Below are positions 46,364-57,678 of a stretch of DNA of 64,000 nucleotides, piece by piece; within the stretch, counting starts at the first letter, position 1, and each line of letters opens with the position of its first letter. Made by a program: the position numbers and the translations under genes. Origin of the DNA: Adineta vaga (Eukaryota; Rotifera); assembly GCA_021613535.1 (NCBI GenBank), contig CP075492.1, positions 16,988,001 through 17,052,000 of the forward strand, written 5' to 3'. The notes beneath the pieces are model-generated. The model had not been told where the DNA came from and did not search any database. It was given only the letters and a program-made list of their open reading frames with translations.

Positions 46364-49300
46364 TTATTGATGTTTTGATTCACTTTCTAGCTCATCCATC
46401 GTCATCTGTAACATGTTTTTAATTTGTTCGTCATCCAGTAACACACGATCTTTGAGAACGTCTTCTTTGGTTGGTGGACTAGTATTATCGTTATTGGCAG
46501 ATCGATACAATTCGATAACTAATTGACAGCATTTTTCAATTAACGGCTCCAGCAAGAGTGGATCAGGCAGAAAAATCGATATCGCTTGTTTAACATATTT
46601 CAAAGCTTCTTGATATCGTTCATATCGCTGAAGACTTTGTGATAAACACATGTAACATTTTCCAATAGTATCTCGAATGTATGGTTTTCCGTAGCCATAC
46701 AAAAGATATTGAAAAGCACGATAAAATATTTCATATTCATGACTTGGTCTATAACGTCCGATTTTGCACATGCATCTTGCTGCTGTTATCCAGTTAATTG
46801 CAAATTTTTCTTGAAGAGCTAAATCCAATGCTTCTTGGTAGAGCTTTAAAGCCTTTTCTACATCATTTTCTGATGCATAAACATCACCCATTCTTTCAGA
46901 GCAGGATCCGATCAACGAATTGAAATAAGGTGATTTCGATCTTGAATTAGTAACTGATAGTTTTTGTTCATGCATATAACAATCTAAGGCATGTTTAGTA
47001 TCGTGATTTTGGTAAAAGTATCTGTAGCCAAGTTCTGCCCAAGCATCGATAACATAACTAACTCTGTTATCGATAAACAATTCCTCCTCCTCATCACCAT
47101 CGCCACCATCATCATTGTAAGTAGAACAGTATTGTAGAAATGCATATGAATTTTGTAGAAACGCTTCATCAGTCATGGTGTCAGAGCGAGCAAGTGCAAT
47201 ATCTTCGTACAGAAAACTGTCTACATCTTCAGTTCTATCCATCAATTCGTCGAAAATATTCCAAGCAAGTTCATAATCACTGTTGAGTTTGTGGATTTGA
47301 GCCAAATGAGACTAAAATAAACTTCTGAAAGACCGATACTTCTAAAATAAGATTTCGAATATATGGATTTACATGAGATAATTCTTCTTTAATAGAACTA
47401 ACCAAAAGGACATACTAGATGTATTTTTTTTCATTTCGTCTCATAGGCTTTTATGTTGTCGATAATCCTGCTTCAAGATACCAAGGACACATGTAACAAA
47501 TTTAAGATCTGTATATGTATCAGATATCATCAAGATTGTGTACTGCGAAACTGTTCTTTCTTACTTTTGACATAGTTCGTATTTAGAGAGGTCTGAAGAA
47601 ATCAACATACCTGTCTTGTATAAGTTGTTTGAGATTGTGGTTTGTCGTAGATAGATGCTTTTTGATAGTAGAAATAAGCTTGCATAAGTTTGCCTTTAGT
47701 TTTGAATACGCCACCTAAAGCATCATAGAGAGTAACAATCATGTCATCAAGAATCTTCGGCCCATGATCGAACAAATCTGCCGTGAATGATCGAAATGTT
47801 TTTAGTTGAAAACGACCCGAACTGTCATCATTCAATGTAACACTGCACAGTTCTGGTAAATTTAACTCACGTTGAAGGATCGGTACGTCTTCAACAAATG
47901 CAGAACAAAATTTTCGTGTAAATTCAAATTTGTCATCTTGCGAGTCAGAAAAGGGATCCAGCATCTCTTCCGTATCATCATCGTCATCATCAGAAGAATC
48001 TTTCTCTTCAATGAGATGTTGCAGTGTAAGTTCAAGTCTCATAAGACGTTCGTCATCACTGATTCGTATCAAAGGATCGTCTACTTGTGGTATACGGGTA
48101 AATATGGCATTCCACACACGTTCTTTCTCATCGTAAACACAATCAAGAAGATTAACCGTATAAGTTGGAGAAAGAAGAATTTCCCCTTCATCTCCATTAT
48201 AACTCAAACGATGAATATCAGCGAGACCATGTTTTGGACTAAAATCTGCCCACTCAATATCAAAAATAACAGATTGTATAGGATCATCAGGACCAAAAGC
48301 GCCTGCACCTGCGAACATATTTGCCACAGCCAGATCGGTTGTCATAGAGAGAAAACTATTGACGAATAATTCTTCTCCTTTATTTTTCTTCAATTGTTGT
48401 AGTTCTTCCATTGACATCAATTGTCCACGGTATAGATGCACAGTCTCGGCTCTCATCCAATCTTGTTCTATCGTTCTCAATTCGTTACTCAATTGGTGAT
48501 CAAGGTCATAAATAAGAAAATGAGTTAACTGAATAGCTTGTTGATTTTTCTCACGAAGAATCCTGTTCAATACTTTGTAGAGAAATCCATCTCGTGTATA
48601 CCAACGAATAGCCTCGTCGGGAGTATATGTAATTTTGAACTCTTCTATCGCTTGCAAGATAGAAGGATTATCATGATAAAGAAGAGCACATTCTTCAACG
48701 AATTTATCTTTGCAACTTCGGGTTGGCGGTACTGTTTGAAATGCACGAATTAAATGGATATACCAATCAGTGACGTAAGAATAGCTAGTTGAAGTTGATC
48801 GTTCGATGGTTTTCGAAGCACTTGTCAAGGGAGGAGGCTCAGTTGCCATACTCGGTTGAAAAGTCATAGTACGAATATGCTTGGAAAGAGTAAAGAATAA
48901 TTCTTTGAGATCTTCGAATGGACCACGTACCTAAAATAATTATTCCTTTTTACGATTTATTTTGTCTAACAAAATTTTTGATGAGACAGATTTAATCATT
49001 TACCTTGGGGCATTCGATGAATAATTCATTTCTATTCGATTGACTGTTATTATCATCACGTTCTTGATAAACATAAATTAAACGAATTTGAACAGAATTA
49101 GTCAACTGAACAAAGTGTTTTTCGAGAGTGCCAGAACTCAAGACGAGCATAATATTCTGATCTTTTGTTTTTCTTATATCATCAATATACGATATTTTGC
49201 GAAGATAATCGACGATTCCTCGTAATTTAACTTTTGATATATCGTAATCATCTTGTTGGGAGATAGCATTATCATAGAGCCAAAGGATAGTGTATTCTTT

Positions 49301-49411
49301 TGTTTTCTCGATCTCACCAAAAGTTGATTTGCGTGTATCACGTTTCTTTGAATGGCTTTTTTTTCTTCCACGATGTTGTTCCTTTCTTTTGTAAGCATGT
49401 GTAGTGGCCAT
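46364..49411 (-). CDS. ART-domain protein with C-terminal TPR repeats, three exons
   Basis: Exons 49411-49004, 48930-47611 and 47311-46364 join in phase 0, giving 891 residues. The first exon has a basic start (KRKEQHRGRKKSHSKKRD) and a small alpha/beta domain (ILWLYDNAIS ... NIMLVLSSGTLEKHFVQL ... IRLIYVYQ), a module I associate with rotifer ART-TPR proteins. The ART domain (about residues 190-400) keeps all motifs: Arg304 in HLYRGQ, the Ser motif in NSFLSMTTD, and E-x-E in NGDEGEILLSP. An acidic stretch (SSDDDDDDTEE) follows. Residues about 540-860 are TPR-like helical pairs (KALKLYQEALDLALQEKF, RYQEALKYVKQAISIF). Likely role: NAD+-dependent ADP-ribosylation of proteins recruited or sensed by the TPRs. 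The start is the first Met before the basic region; an earlier TTG frame exists but has no ATG. Confidence 0.85.
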
Positions 49412-49580
49412 AAAGTAAATGAAATTCTTCGAAGGTAAAATAAGAACGCAAAACAATTTTGCAAGAAAAAAACACACTCAAACGTTATATATAACTTGCA
49501 AAGAGTAAAGTGTTGTCTTTTCTGCTTTTTTAACAGTAAAAAACGTTTCAAAGACACTACTGATTTCTTTTCTCTTTCTG

Positions 49581-49595
49581 TTGAGGGTGTGGGTT
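49581..49595. repeat. Solo arm of a TG-rich hairpin
   Basis: TTGAGGGTGTGGGTT occurs with no matching right arm within 100 bp. It is 107 bp beyond the 3' end of the large receptor gene on the minus strand. Confidence 0.45.
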
Positions 49596-49701
49596 AAAGT
49601 CAAATTAAACTTTCAAAAAAATTCAATTTTAGTAAATTTTTTATTTTCAATTTTATTCAAATCAATCAGTATTTGTATTATTCATATATACATCTTCATA
49701 C

Positions 49702-52700
49702 TTATGTATTTGCTAGGTTGGAAAGAACAACCGATGGTTGTAACATGTAAGTTATATGTTTGCCTAATGAAGTATCCTTCTTAAATATATCGTAGTATTG
49801 TTTCGATGGTGTAACATATAGAAAGAAAATACTCATTTGTGGTAAAAATGAAATGTAGTAAATACATAGAGTAACTGGTGAAAACCAAGTGCTAGTATCG
49901 TAGTCACATGCATTTAGAAACAGAATTATAATTTCAGGTAATTGTGCTAAAAAACAAACAACTGGACCCAAAAGAAGATCAAGTCGTTTTCGTGTTTCAT
50001 CCATTAGAGTATTGTGCTTAGTTTTGCGATGAGCATGTATCTTCGATCGCGTAATCACTAAAATGATTATCAACGCAGCAATTATATTAATTAGAAAAGG
50101 TAATATTTGATGAATCAAAGCCAACGCGTATGTAAACAATTGTTGATTTAGAGAAATTTCACGTACGCACCAAGGAAATATATAATCGGGATGATTAAAT
50201 AATTGGTATTGACTGATGAATATATAATTTGAACTTGAAACAATTAAAATAATTACTAACACTAATAAGATTGCCTTTCTAAGCTCTTGTAACCAAGACC
50301 ATAGAGAAAACCATAGCACAGACACTGCTCTTTCTACTGTAACTATCGCCATTAACCATAAACTGGTATAATAGAAAGTATACATAAGCATAGGTAGAAT
50401 CTTGCACAATACTATATTTATTCGATGCAAGATAACGATTCTTCGTATCATGTAGAGATAAATTATTCTTGCAAGTAATAATATCATTATCAAGAGACTA
50501 CATAATGAAGTTGCCAGAAGATGAACAGCTACTCCGTTCGTACGAAGTTTTTTATGTGTAAAAGTAATAATCGAAAGAGAATTAAGAATCATGCCAATAA
50601 TAAATAGAATTACTGGTGCTATAAAATGTCCATAACCCCAATCGTTTTTCTCAAATAGAAATTCTAGCGAAATTGAGAAACGACTCGAAGAAAACTGGCA
50701 CAAGATCCCTGTGACACATTTCGGACATACACAAATAAAATCTGTTCTATTTGTCAGATCACCCTGAACACAATGTCCTTGATTCTGACAATAGTTACAA
50801 GTTATGTATGTTCGTTGGTACGACAGACAGTTGCTCTGATTGCTTTTTAAATAATTACAATAACATAAATAGCCGTCATACGCAAAACAAATGCCATAAG
50901 TTAAATTATTACAAAATTCTGGGAATAGTGCGACAGGTTGTTGTTCATCCTTCGGTAATTCATGACATTCTTGTGCTTGTAGATCCAAATCGATTGTAAA
51001 GTTTCGTAAATTATTTGTACAATTGATGAAAAGTAAATATAACGTACTTTGTATTGAATTTGTATAAGATTCAAATGAATAGAGTAATCCAATCTCTGGA
51101 AGAGGTCCAATATAATCGCGTTTATCACGAGTTTTAATTGTTTTAATCAATGGAAATGATGTCAATGGTTGAATGAGAATTTGATGACGAATAGTTGGAT
51201 AATTACCAGTTAGTTGAAGTAATTGTATAAGAAATGGTGACTCATTTGGTTCTTGACGATTTAAAACAATAATAGGTCGATCAGGCTTACAATTAGTCGT
51301 GTTACAAATACACATATATCTATGTATAGGAAGATCAGAACGTGGAATACATGTTTCATTCGATTTACATATGACTCGTAGACATTTTCGATTCTCTACA
51401 AAACAATGTGGTCGCATATAACCATGTTGACATACACAAATATTTTCAGCTCTTGCGAGAGAATTTGTTGAACAGCGAATGTGATCCATTTGGATTTCAC
51501 AAAATTTGCCCTTCCAGGGACGCGGACAAACGCAAAGAAACCTATTCTTTTCTGATTGATAGCAAGTTCCATTATTCTGACAATTATTTTGTAAACAATA
51601 CCAAGGAAATGAATGATCAGGAAATCGAAGCACTTTAGCAATGCGAAATACAGGTAGAAAATCTAATGGACTAACTAAATACTCCCAGAAGTGAAGAAAT
51701 TGTGCAGAATGATAAACTTCAATTCGTATAGAATAGATGCCTGCGGGTTTCGGACGAGGATAAATCAAATAAATATCATTCTTCGATGGATATTCTTTGT
51801 TTTCATCGGTGAGAAAGTTATGATCCAAGATTTGGCTATCGTTTAGTAAAAGTATAAGTAGAACATCGAGAACAGTTGGTAGATCATCACGATGCCATCG
51901 ATCGAAACGAATTCGGATGGTAACTCGTCGGCTATCGTATTGGCAACGGTCACCATAAAAAGTGAGAGGACAAAAACATAAGATCTTTGAACTATGATTT
52001 TCTCTCAAATAAAATCCTTTATTACAATACATATAATAAGTTGATGACTCTGCTAATCGATCTCTAATACGATGTTCTGTAGAACGTGCTGCAATCATAT
52101 GCTTCATCTGTGATTGAGAATGATCATAACATCTGCTTTTATCATCAAAGATTGATCGATATTTTTGTGAGCGATATACAGCATTATTATTACTTGGATT
52201 TGGACACCAAAATCGATGAGATTTGTCAGTACATGTTGGATTACTTTTACATCTGCTGTTTATACATCTGATGCTTCCATTCGCACAGGGAAAATTTCCG
52301 GGCAAACACTTATCAAGATTCCAATAACAAATTGTTTCATCTGTTCCATCCATACAATCTCTGATTCCATTGCAAATAGCTTGATGATCGATACATTTCG
52401 TTCGATTATCACATAAAAAACGATCACCAATCATTCGATGATCAACGGGACACGATAAAACATTACGTTCATCGCGAGCACCAATGCAATCGATCTGACC
52501 ATCACCTACTTGACTCCAAAAGATACAAGGATGTGAAGAATTTTGATCCTTCATATATTGTTTAGTGATGCAGAAATATTCGAATTTCTTGTCACATTTT
52601 GATTCAAAAGTCCATAATTCTCGCGGTGGACGACAATTTATTTCATCTTCACCATCATCACAATCAAAATCACCATCACAAAGATATTCACGTTCGATAC

Positions 52701-54534
52701 ACTGTCCTGTTTGATTACATTTAATTAAACCCTCATCACAAATCCATTTTGAACAATTTCTTTCATCATTACCATCCATCATGTCCCACATTGTATCACA
52801 ATAACGATGAAAATGAAGTCGAACATTTCTAATACGATCATTATTAAATTGACCACCTTGAAAAACCCAACATTCATATCTATCATTTAAATCACATTTA
52901 AAATGTGACCAATTTAATTCTCGTGATATTTCATCACTTCCATCAATACAATCATCAATACCATCGCCTAATTTTGAGTAACTAACATATTGTGATGGAT
53001 ATGTAACAGTCTGACATTGATATCGAAATAATTGATTAACTGGATAATTTAGATTTCTTTCATCATCACCATAAAGACAATCAATATATCCATCATTGAT
53101 ACGACGTAATGATAATCGATCGGAAGTATTTTTACATTGATAATAAGGTGATGATAATAACGATGAATGAGAATTGGTTACATAAAATTGATTCAACGAT
53201 TGATTTCCAAATCGCTGGCATAATAAATGAGATAATGGAAAAAATGGATAAAAAGTCAGTTGTTGTCGTTCTTGATGAGTGAACCAAAATTTATCGGAAA
53301 TATTTATTTGAACACCATTGCATTTGATTTCACCAGTAAAATAATATGAATGTGGTGTTCTACGAATGTATTTTGCTAAATTTTTCGGCTCCTCATAGAA
53401 TTTTTCTATATTAGAACGATTGTAGACAATATGTAAACCTGGAAAATATGCATTCTTATTAGAATAAAGAATAAGTTGTTCACAACGTTCCTTAATATTT
53501 TCAAGAGCTATTTGCCGTAATTTTTTGTCAAAACGAATGCGTAACAAATGCCCAAGACTTTGCAAACAACTTGATGTATTTGTTAGTGCTGAAAGTTTTC
53601 TTATTGTTTCTGTACAAAGTCCAACTAATTCTTCTGAGACTTCTTTTTTATAATCCATTGTGTCACAGATATAAGCCGCTTGACGACGATTAATGCAGCC
53701 TTTATCATCTTCGAAAATCGATACCCAAGGAATACATTCACCATTTCCACAAGAAAATTGATCTTTTTGACATAATCGATTATCACAATTGACCGATGTT
53801 TTCCCTGGACATCTGTAGTATAGAGCATGCATCTCTTCCGTTGACTGTTCATCACTTGCGTCCATACAATCTGGCATTGCATCAAATACAAATTCGATTG
53901 ATATACACATTCCATTGCGACATTGGAATTCACCCTTTTCGCATTCATAAAATTCTAATAAATCACATTGATATTCATCAGCTCCATTTGAACATTGAGT
54001 AATACCATCACAAATATGTCGCCACTCAAGAAATATATGTGCATTTGTACATATAATGCCATCGACGAGTTTTGTAAGAGTTTCATTCATATTCTTAGTT
54101 GGAGGTGTATTTTGTTTGCCTAGTACATTACCTGGATTTGTAAATTGTTGTTCAACACTATAATCACATGCTCTACCACTCCAATCAGACGTGCAATTGC
54201 ATATGGTTAACTTAGCAAGAAAAATATTTTCATCATTGTTCAAATAATCAGCATATCGTTCTATTAAATTAAGTGGAATCGACCAATCGATCAAATTGTC
54301 AGTTGTTACTTTGCGTGTCTTGAGCTTTTCAAAACTCCATAATTTACCATGTGTACATAATGTTACGGTGCTGTTACTTTCCTCAATTTGATGACAAAAG
54401 TAATGTGAATCAATAAAGAAACAATCTGCATGTATTTCTTCTTTCGTATAAGTCATCCAATATATATTACTTTTTACAATGAATAATCTCATCAATTTAA
54501 TAATCAACACAAGATATAACTGCGACCTTTTCAT
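49702..54534 (-). CDS. LDLa/EGF-domain G-protein-coupled receptor, 1610 aa, intronless
   Basis: The longest frame in the window. A hydrophobic start (SQLYLVLIIKLMRLFIV) serves as signal peptide. Many LDL-receptor class A modules follow, with the calcium cage D-x-x-D..D-E (CDGITQCSNGADEYQC near residue 175, CDGDFDCDDGEDEINC near 620, CNGIRDCMDGTDETIC near 720); several are partial or loop-expanded. EGF-like modules occur near 1010 (CQNNGTCYQSEKNRFLCVCP) and just before the membrane (CQNQGHCVQGDL). Residues about 1295-1560 form seven TM helices of class A type (IIGMILNSLSIITFTHKKL in TM1; TVERAVSV in place of DRY). The layout resembles LGR/relaxin-receptor-like LDLa GPCRs, but without leucine-rich repeats. 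Ligand unknown; extracellular calcium-dependent binding is likely. Absence of introns across 4.8 kb is notable beside its intron-rich neighbours. Confidence 0.9.
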   Translation of the reverse strand: MKRSQLYLVLIIKLMRLFIVKSNIYWMTYTKEEIHADCFFIDSHYFCHQIEESNSTVTLCTHGKLWSFEKLKTRKVTTDNLIDWSIPLNLIERYADYLNNDENIFLAKLTICNCTSDWSGRACDYSVEQQFTNPGNVLGKQNTPPTKNMNETLTKLVDGIICTNAHIFLEWRHICDGITQCSNGADEYQCDLLEFYECEKGEFQCRNGMCISIEFVFDAMPDCMDASDEQSTEEMHALYYRCPGKTSVNCDNRLCQKDQFSCGNGECIPWVSIFEDDKGCINRRQAAYICDTMDYKKEVSEELVGLCTETIRKLSALTNTSSCLQSLGHLLRIRFDKKLRQIALENIKERCEQLILYSNKNAYFPGLHIVYNRSNIEKFYEEPKNLAKYIRRTPHSYYFTGEIKCNGVQINISDKFWFTHQERQQLTFYPFFPLSHLLCQRFGNQSLNQFYVTNSHSSLLSSPYYQCKNTSDRLSLRRINDGYIDCLYGDDERNLNYPVNQLFRYQCQTVTYPSQYVSYSKLGDGIDDCIDGSDEISRELNWSHFKCDLNDRYECWVFQGGQFNNDRIRNVRLHFHRYCDTMWDMMDGNDERNCSKWICDEGLIKCNQTGQCIEREYLCDGDFDCDDGEDEINCRPPRELWTFESKCDKKFEYFCITKQYMKDQNSSHPCIFWSQVGDGQIDCIGARDERNVLSCPVDHRMIGDRFLCDNRTKCIDHQAICNGIRDCMDGTDETICYWNLDKCLPGNFPCANGSIRCINSRCKSNPTCTDKSHRFWCPNPSNNNAVYRSQKYRSIFDDKSRCYDHSQSQMKHMIAARSTEHRIRDRLAESSTYYMYCNKGFYLRENHSSKILCFCPLTFYGDRCQYDSRRVTIRIRFDRWHRDDLPTVLDVLLILLLNDSQILDHNFLTDENKEYPSKNDIYLIYPRPKPAGIYSIRIEVYHSAQFLHFWEYLVSPLDFLPVFRIAKVLRFPDHSFPWYCLQNNCQNNGTCYQSEKNRFLCVCPRPWKGKFCEIQMDHIRCSTNSLARAENICVCQHGYMRPHCFVENRKCLRVICKSNETCIPRSDLPIHRYMCICNTTNCKPDRPIIVLNRQEPNESPFLIQLLQLTGNYPTIRHQILIQPLTSFPLIKTIKTRDKRDYIGPLPEIGLLYSFESYTNSIQSTLYLLFINCTNNLRNFTIDLDLQAQECHELPKDEQQPVALFPEFCNNLTYGICFAYDGYLCYCNYLKSNQSNCLSYQRTYITCNYCQNQGHCVQGDLTNRTDFICVCPKCVTGILCQFSSSRFSISLEFLFEKNDWGYGHFIAPVILFIIGMILNSLSIITFTHKKLRTNGVAVHLLATSLCSLLIMILLLARIIYLYMIRRIVILHRINIVLCKILPMLMYTFYYTSLWLMAIVTVERAVSVLWFSLWSWLQELRKAILLVLVIILIVSSSNYIFISQYQLFNHPDYIFPWCVREISLNQQLFTYALALIHQILPFLINIIAALIIILVITRSKIHAHRKTKHNTLMDETRKRLDLLLGPVVCFLAQLPEIIILFLNACDYDTSTWFSPVTLCIYYISFLPQMSIFFLYVTPSKQYYDIFKKDTSLGKHITYMLQPSVVLSNLANT

Positions 54535-55123
54535 TATTCGATTTGACTTCAGTTAATTGTTATAGCTGACAACTAAATTGATGTTTCATGAAACTCTATC
54601 TTGCTTGAAAATCATCACGTATATTATATTAACATAACTATTTCCTTGTAGGAAAACACGTTGTCTTTATCTATTGAATAGACGTGTTTTCTTTGGTATT
54701 TCTACATCCGTCTTCGAAAACGATTGAATAAAACCGTGATATAATAGTATAATCAATACTAAATTTTGTATTTGTTTGAAATTATGTAAATATTAAAAGA
54801 TTTCCATTCAAGAAAAATGAATGATGAAATGCAACAATATTTGACTCATTTTTTAATGAGTATCTCAAGAATCGTTTATTGTCAGAAATATTTAAAAAAA
54901 AGATTCGTTACAAAATTTTTTCTCTAAGAAAAAAGAGTGAGCGTGAGAATGAGGTGTGGCTTAAAAGTGGACATATACATTCACAAGATGATAAAAGTTC
55001 AACTTTAATGCCTTGTAAACATAATCTTTCAAATGTCTATAAAAGATTAAAAATTTTTTATACATTTAAGATCTTGATTGAGAGAATCATCGTTGGAACA
55101 TTGCCTCTTTCTCTCTCTCTCTG
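54535..55123. other. Intergenic spacer with (TC)n tract
   Basis: A short TC repeat is at 55107-55122. The frame at 54879-55145 has no coding character and overlaps the end of the next gene. Confidence 0.35.
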
Positions 55124-56392
55124 TCAAGTATTTTCTTGTACATGAGAATAGTAATCGTGAAGGATTTGATCGACACCTTCGGTTGTTAGTAGACACGTGT
55201 CAGCCAAATATTTGATGTTCTGAGTAACTTGTTTGATGTGAGCGTCTGAGAGGCTAATATTAAGGTCGTTGGCTCGTAAACGAATTGCATGCCAACCGGT
55301 CAGACGATGACCAATGTGAAGAGACCGTGAAACTCCAAACTCGCTCGGGTCCAATATTTCATAAGTCAATGGATTCGCAGCAACAGCCTTGATATGTAAA
55401 CCTGCTTTATGCGTAAAAGCGTATGCACCTGTTATGTAATTGTTAAAAGGTATCTCAATATTGCAGGCTACTGCAACAGTTTTCTCCAAATCGCTAAGCA
55501 TCTTTATGCTATATTTATTCTTGATGTATTCTTTGTCTGCGACGTACATTCGTGCGCATAGTCCGCCGAGCGAAGTTATACCGTTCCTTTCGCCAATTCC
55601 AAGTACGCAGGTATCTATATGTGTTGCTCCTGCTTCTAAAGCAGCATACGCATTGGCAATAGCGCAACCAGTATCGTTATGAAAGTGCACCTCAATATCG
55701 CACGAGACATGTCTGCGAACTGTTTGAACTAGCTCGTACACTTGTCGCGGATGTGCGACGCCAACCGTGTCTGCAATTCCAACTCGATCTACGCCAATCT
55801 TGTCTACAGTTGTGTAAATTGACAGTATATCAGCAAGATTCGATCGAAAAGTATCCTCTGTCGAGAAGCGAACTTCCAAGCCGTTGTCTTTAAGAAAATT
55901 TATCACCTCAATGGCTGTCTTCTCAATATGAGCCATTCCTTTGCCATGTGAGTGTGTGCACAGCAAAGGAGACATACCAAAAAATACATTCACCCCAGTC
56001 ACACCAGTTGCGACTGCAATTTTTGCATCTTCCATATTGCAACGAATGTGTGTAAGCATCTTGGCATTTAATCCAAGCTGGCATATTGCTTCACAGTCTA
56101 ATTTGCTCTGCGGTGAAGCCATAGGAGAGGTGACTTCTATATACTCGACACCGAAAGAATCGAGAAGTTTAGCGATTTTGATTTTCGTCTCCATATCGAA
56201 GAATACGCTAGCGAATTGTTCACCTTCACGAAGAGTACTTTCTATGATCGAAAAGTTACTCACACGAGTGCTTGGATCTTTCTTACTGGTATCATCGTTG
56301 TCATCTAATGTTTTCCATGATGTTCCAGAAGAGATTTGGTAGAACCAAAGAGAATAATTGAAGACAAACCATTGAAGATATGAATATATCAA
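55124..56392 (-). CDS. Homocitrate synthase, fungal LYS20/21-type (5' end unresolved)
   Basis: This enzyme family condenses acetyl-CoA with 2-oxoglutarate to homocitrate, the first step of the alpha-aminoadipate route to lysine (fungi and some bacteria). The frame covers the whole (beta/alpha)8 catalytic domain: [53 protein letters not shown], the metal-binding H-x-H in [27 protein letters not shown] and [11 protein letters not shown]. It lacks the regulatory LeuA C-terminal domain, as LYS20/21 do. The frame has no ATG before the conserved core; it extends upstream through non-conserved sequence ([14 protein letters not shown]) to 56392, so a short first exon, possibly with a targeting peptide, is missing. 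No introns are seen in the core. Animals lack this step, so horizontal acquisition is likely. It is divergent from the dioxygenase at 56926. Confidence 0.85.
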   Translation of the reverse strand: MIYSYLQWFVFNYSLWFYQISSGTSWKTLDDNDDTSKKDPSTRVSNFSIIESTLREGEQFASVFFDMETKIKIAKLLDSFGVEYIEVTSPMASPQSKLDCEAICQLGLNAKMLTHIRCNMEDAKIAVATGVTGVNVFFGMSPLLCTHSHGKGMAHIEKTAIEVINFLKDNGLEVRFSTEDTFRSNLADILSIYTTVDKIGVDRVGIADTVGVAHPRQVYELVQTVRRHVSCDIEVHFHNDTGCAIANAYAALEAGATHIDTCVLGIGERNGITSLGGLCARMYVADKEYIKNKYSIKMLSDLEKTVAVACNIEIPFNNYITGAYAFTHKAGLHIKAVAANPLTYEILDPSEFGVSRSLHIGHRLTGWHAIRLRANDLNISLSDAHIKQVTQNIKYLADTCLLTTEGVDQILHDYYSHVQENT

Positions 56393-56925
56393 TGATATAA
56401 TGCCTCCAATTTTGAAAACCCGGGAAAGAGCATGAATATTTTCTTTAGTTGACCTTCTGATGTTACTTTTGATTATTCTCGTTCTTCATTCGTTTTTACC
56501 TAAAAATGCTCGAATACTTGTTTTTTGTTGCATCTTCAAACATTTAAAAGAATTGTGTACTTTCTTTCTGTCATGTCGTTACTCATGACTGTAAGTGGCA
56601 CTTTGATGTATTTTTCAGTAAGGAAAAAAAATTAACGTTGGGGAATTCTCTCTTTCTTATTAAATTGATGTAAAAGAAATTTCCAACTTTTTCTCTCGTC
56701 GTATGTGACATACTTTTTTGCGCTTACATAGTAGTTCATGAATAAATATTTCGGAGAAAAGGCAATTACCTAGGAAGTAACTACGCTGAGTAGTGAAGAA
56801 GAAACACAGTTATGTACCATCTGTATGCATACTTCACTGCACTATCCTTCTGAATTTCGATAAGATAAGATATACCTAGTCACATTTATACATCAATCCT
56901 CACCCTTATTTGTTTTCTAGATACA
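56393..56925. promoter_or_regulatory. Divergent intergenic region between homocitrate synthase and dioxygenase
   Basis: About 530 bp shared by two divergent genes. It must hold both promoters and probably the missing first exon of the synthase. I see no recognisable promoter motif. Confidence 0.35.
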
Positions 56926-57654
56926 ATGAATTTTGATGCAGATAATATTCAGTTCTCTAATGAACAATTGTCTAATATTAAAAACATTTTGCAAAACAAA
57001 GGTTATATTCGACTCCAGTTTTCAGCAGATGACTTAGAAAATGATAATACAAACTTAGAAACCAATGTTGTCGATATTATCACCAGATTTGGAGGCCAAT
57101 GTGTACCCCATAATAAAGATCCGAACTCGTTTGTTTGGCATGTTCGACCAGCAAACACTGCCGATACAACGACACGCTCCAACACAAATGATGAGATTCC
57201 GTGGCATACTGACTGCGCCTTTGAAATAGATCCACCAGAATATCAAGCACTTTTCGTTGTAGAACCAGATAATCTAGGCGGCGGACAGTTACAAATCGTT
57301 CGTGTCAATGATGTCATACAGTTTCTGTCGGCTGAAAGCATAAAGGCGTTAATGACCGAAAAGTTTAAATTTAAAATTAAACGCGAGTATCAAAAATTCG
57401 ATGATATAGATTATCTCGAAGCACCTATCTTGTTCGGTAATAATGAAATCCGTTATCGATCTGACATTGATAGTCCTTTTCATTCGGCACTCAACGATCT
57501 TAACTTGGCGATTAGCCAATCACCGATATTCATTCCCTGCCTGGAAAAATACACGATGATTATTGCCAACAATCGAAAATTCCTCCATAGACGAACAAAA
57601 ATTGTTGATCCGCAACGTCATTTACTTCGAATTCGGTTTAACTTTACGTCTTGA
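56926..57654 (+). CDS. TauD/TfdA-like 2-oxoglutarate Fe(II) dioxygenase, 242 aa
   Basis: One exon from ATG 56926. The iron-binding H-x-D motif is in IPWHTDCAFE (about residue 91), and the distal His with the 2-oxoglutarate-binding Arg is in KFLHRRTKIVDPQRHLLRIRF near the C-terminus. Spacing of roughly 120-140 residues between them fits the TauD/clavaminate-synthase-like fold. The protein is a little shorter than TauD (about 280). It should hydroxylate or oxidise a small molecule using 2-oxoglutarate and O2; the substrate cannot be told. No signal peptide. Its divergent pairing with an enzyme that also uses 2-oxoglutarate suggests common regulation, and both look non-metazoan in family, but joint action is inference. 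Confidence 0.8.
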   Translation: MNFDADNIQFSNEQLSNIKNILQNKGYIRLQFSADDLENDNTNLETNVVDIITRFGGQCVPHNKDPNSFVWHVRPANTADTTTRSNTNDEIPWHTDCAFEIDPPEYQALFVVEPDNLGGGQLQIVRVNDVIQFLSAESIKALMTEKFKFKIKREYQKFDDIDYLEAPILFGNNEIRYRSDIDSPFHSALNDLNLAISQSPIFIPCLEKYTMIIANNRKFLHRRTKIVDPQRHLLRIRFNFTS

Positions 57655-57678
57655 GTGCATCAAGATATGACCTATGAG

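Noticed and set aside
47872-48369. Plus-strand 165-aa frame
   Set aside because: Antisense to the ART-TPR gene, whose motifs and splice sites are clear.
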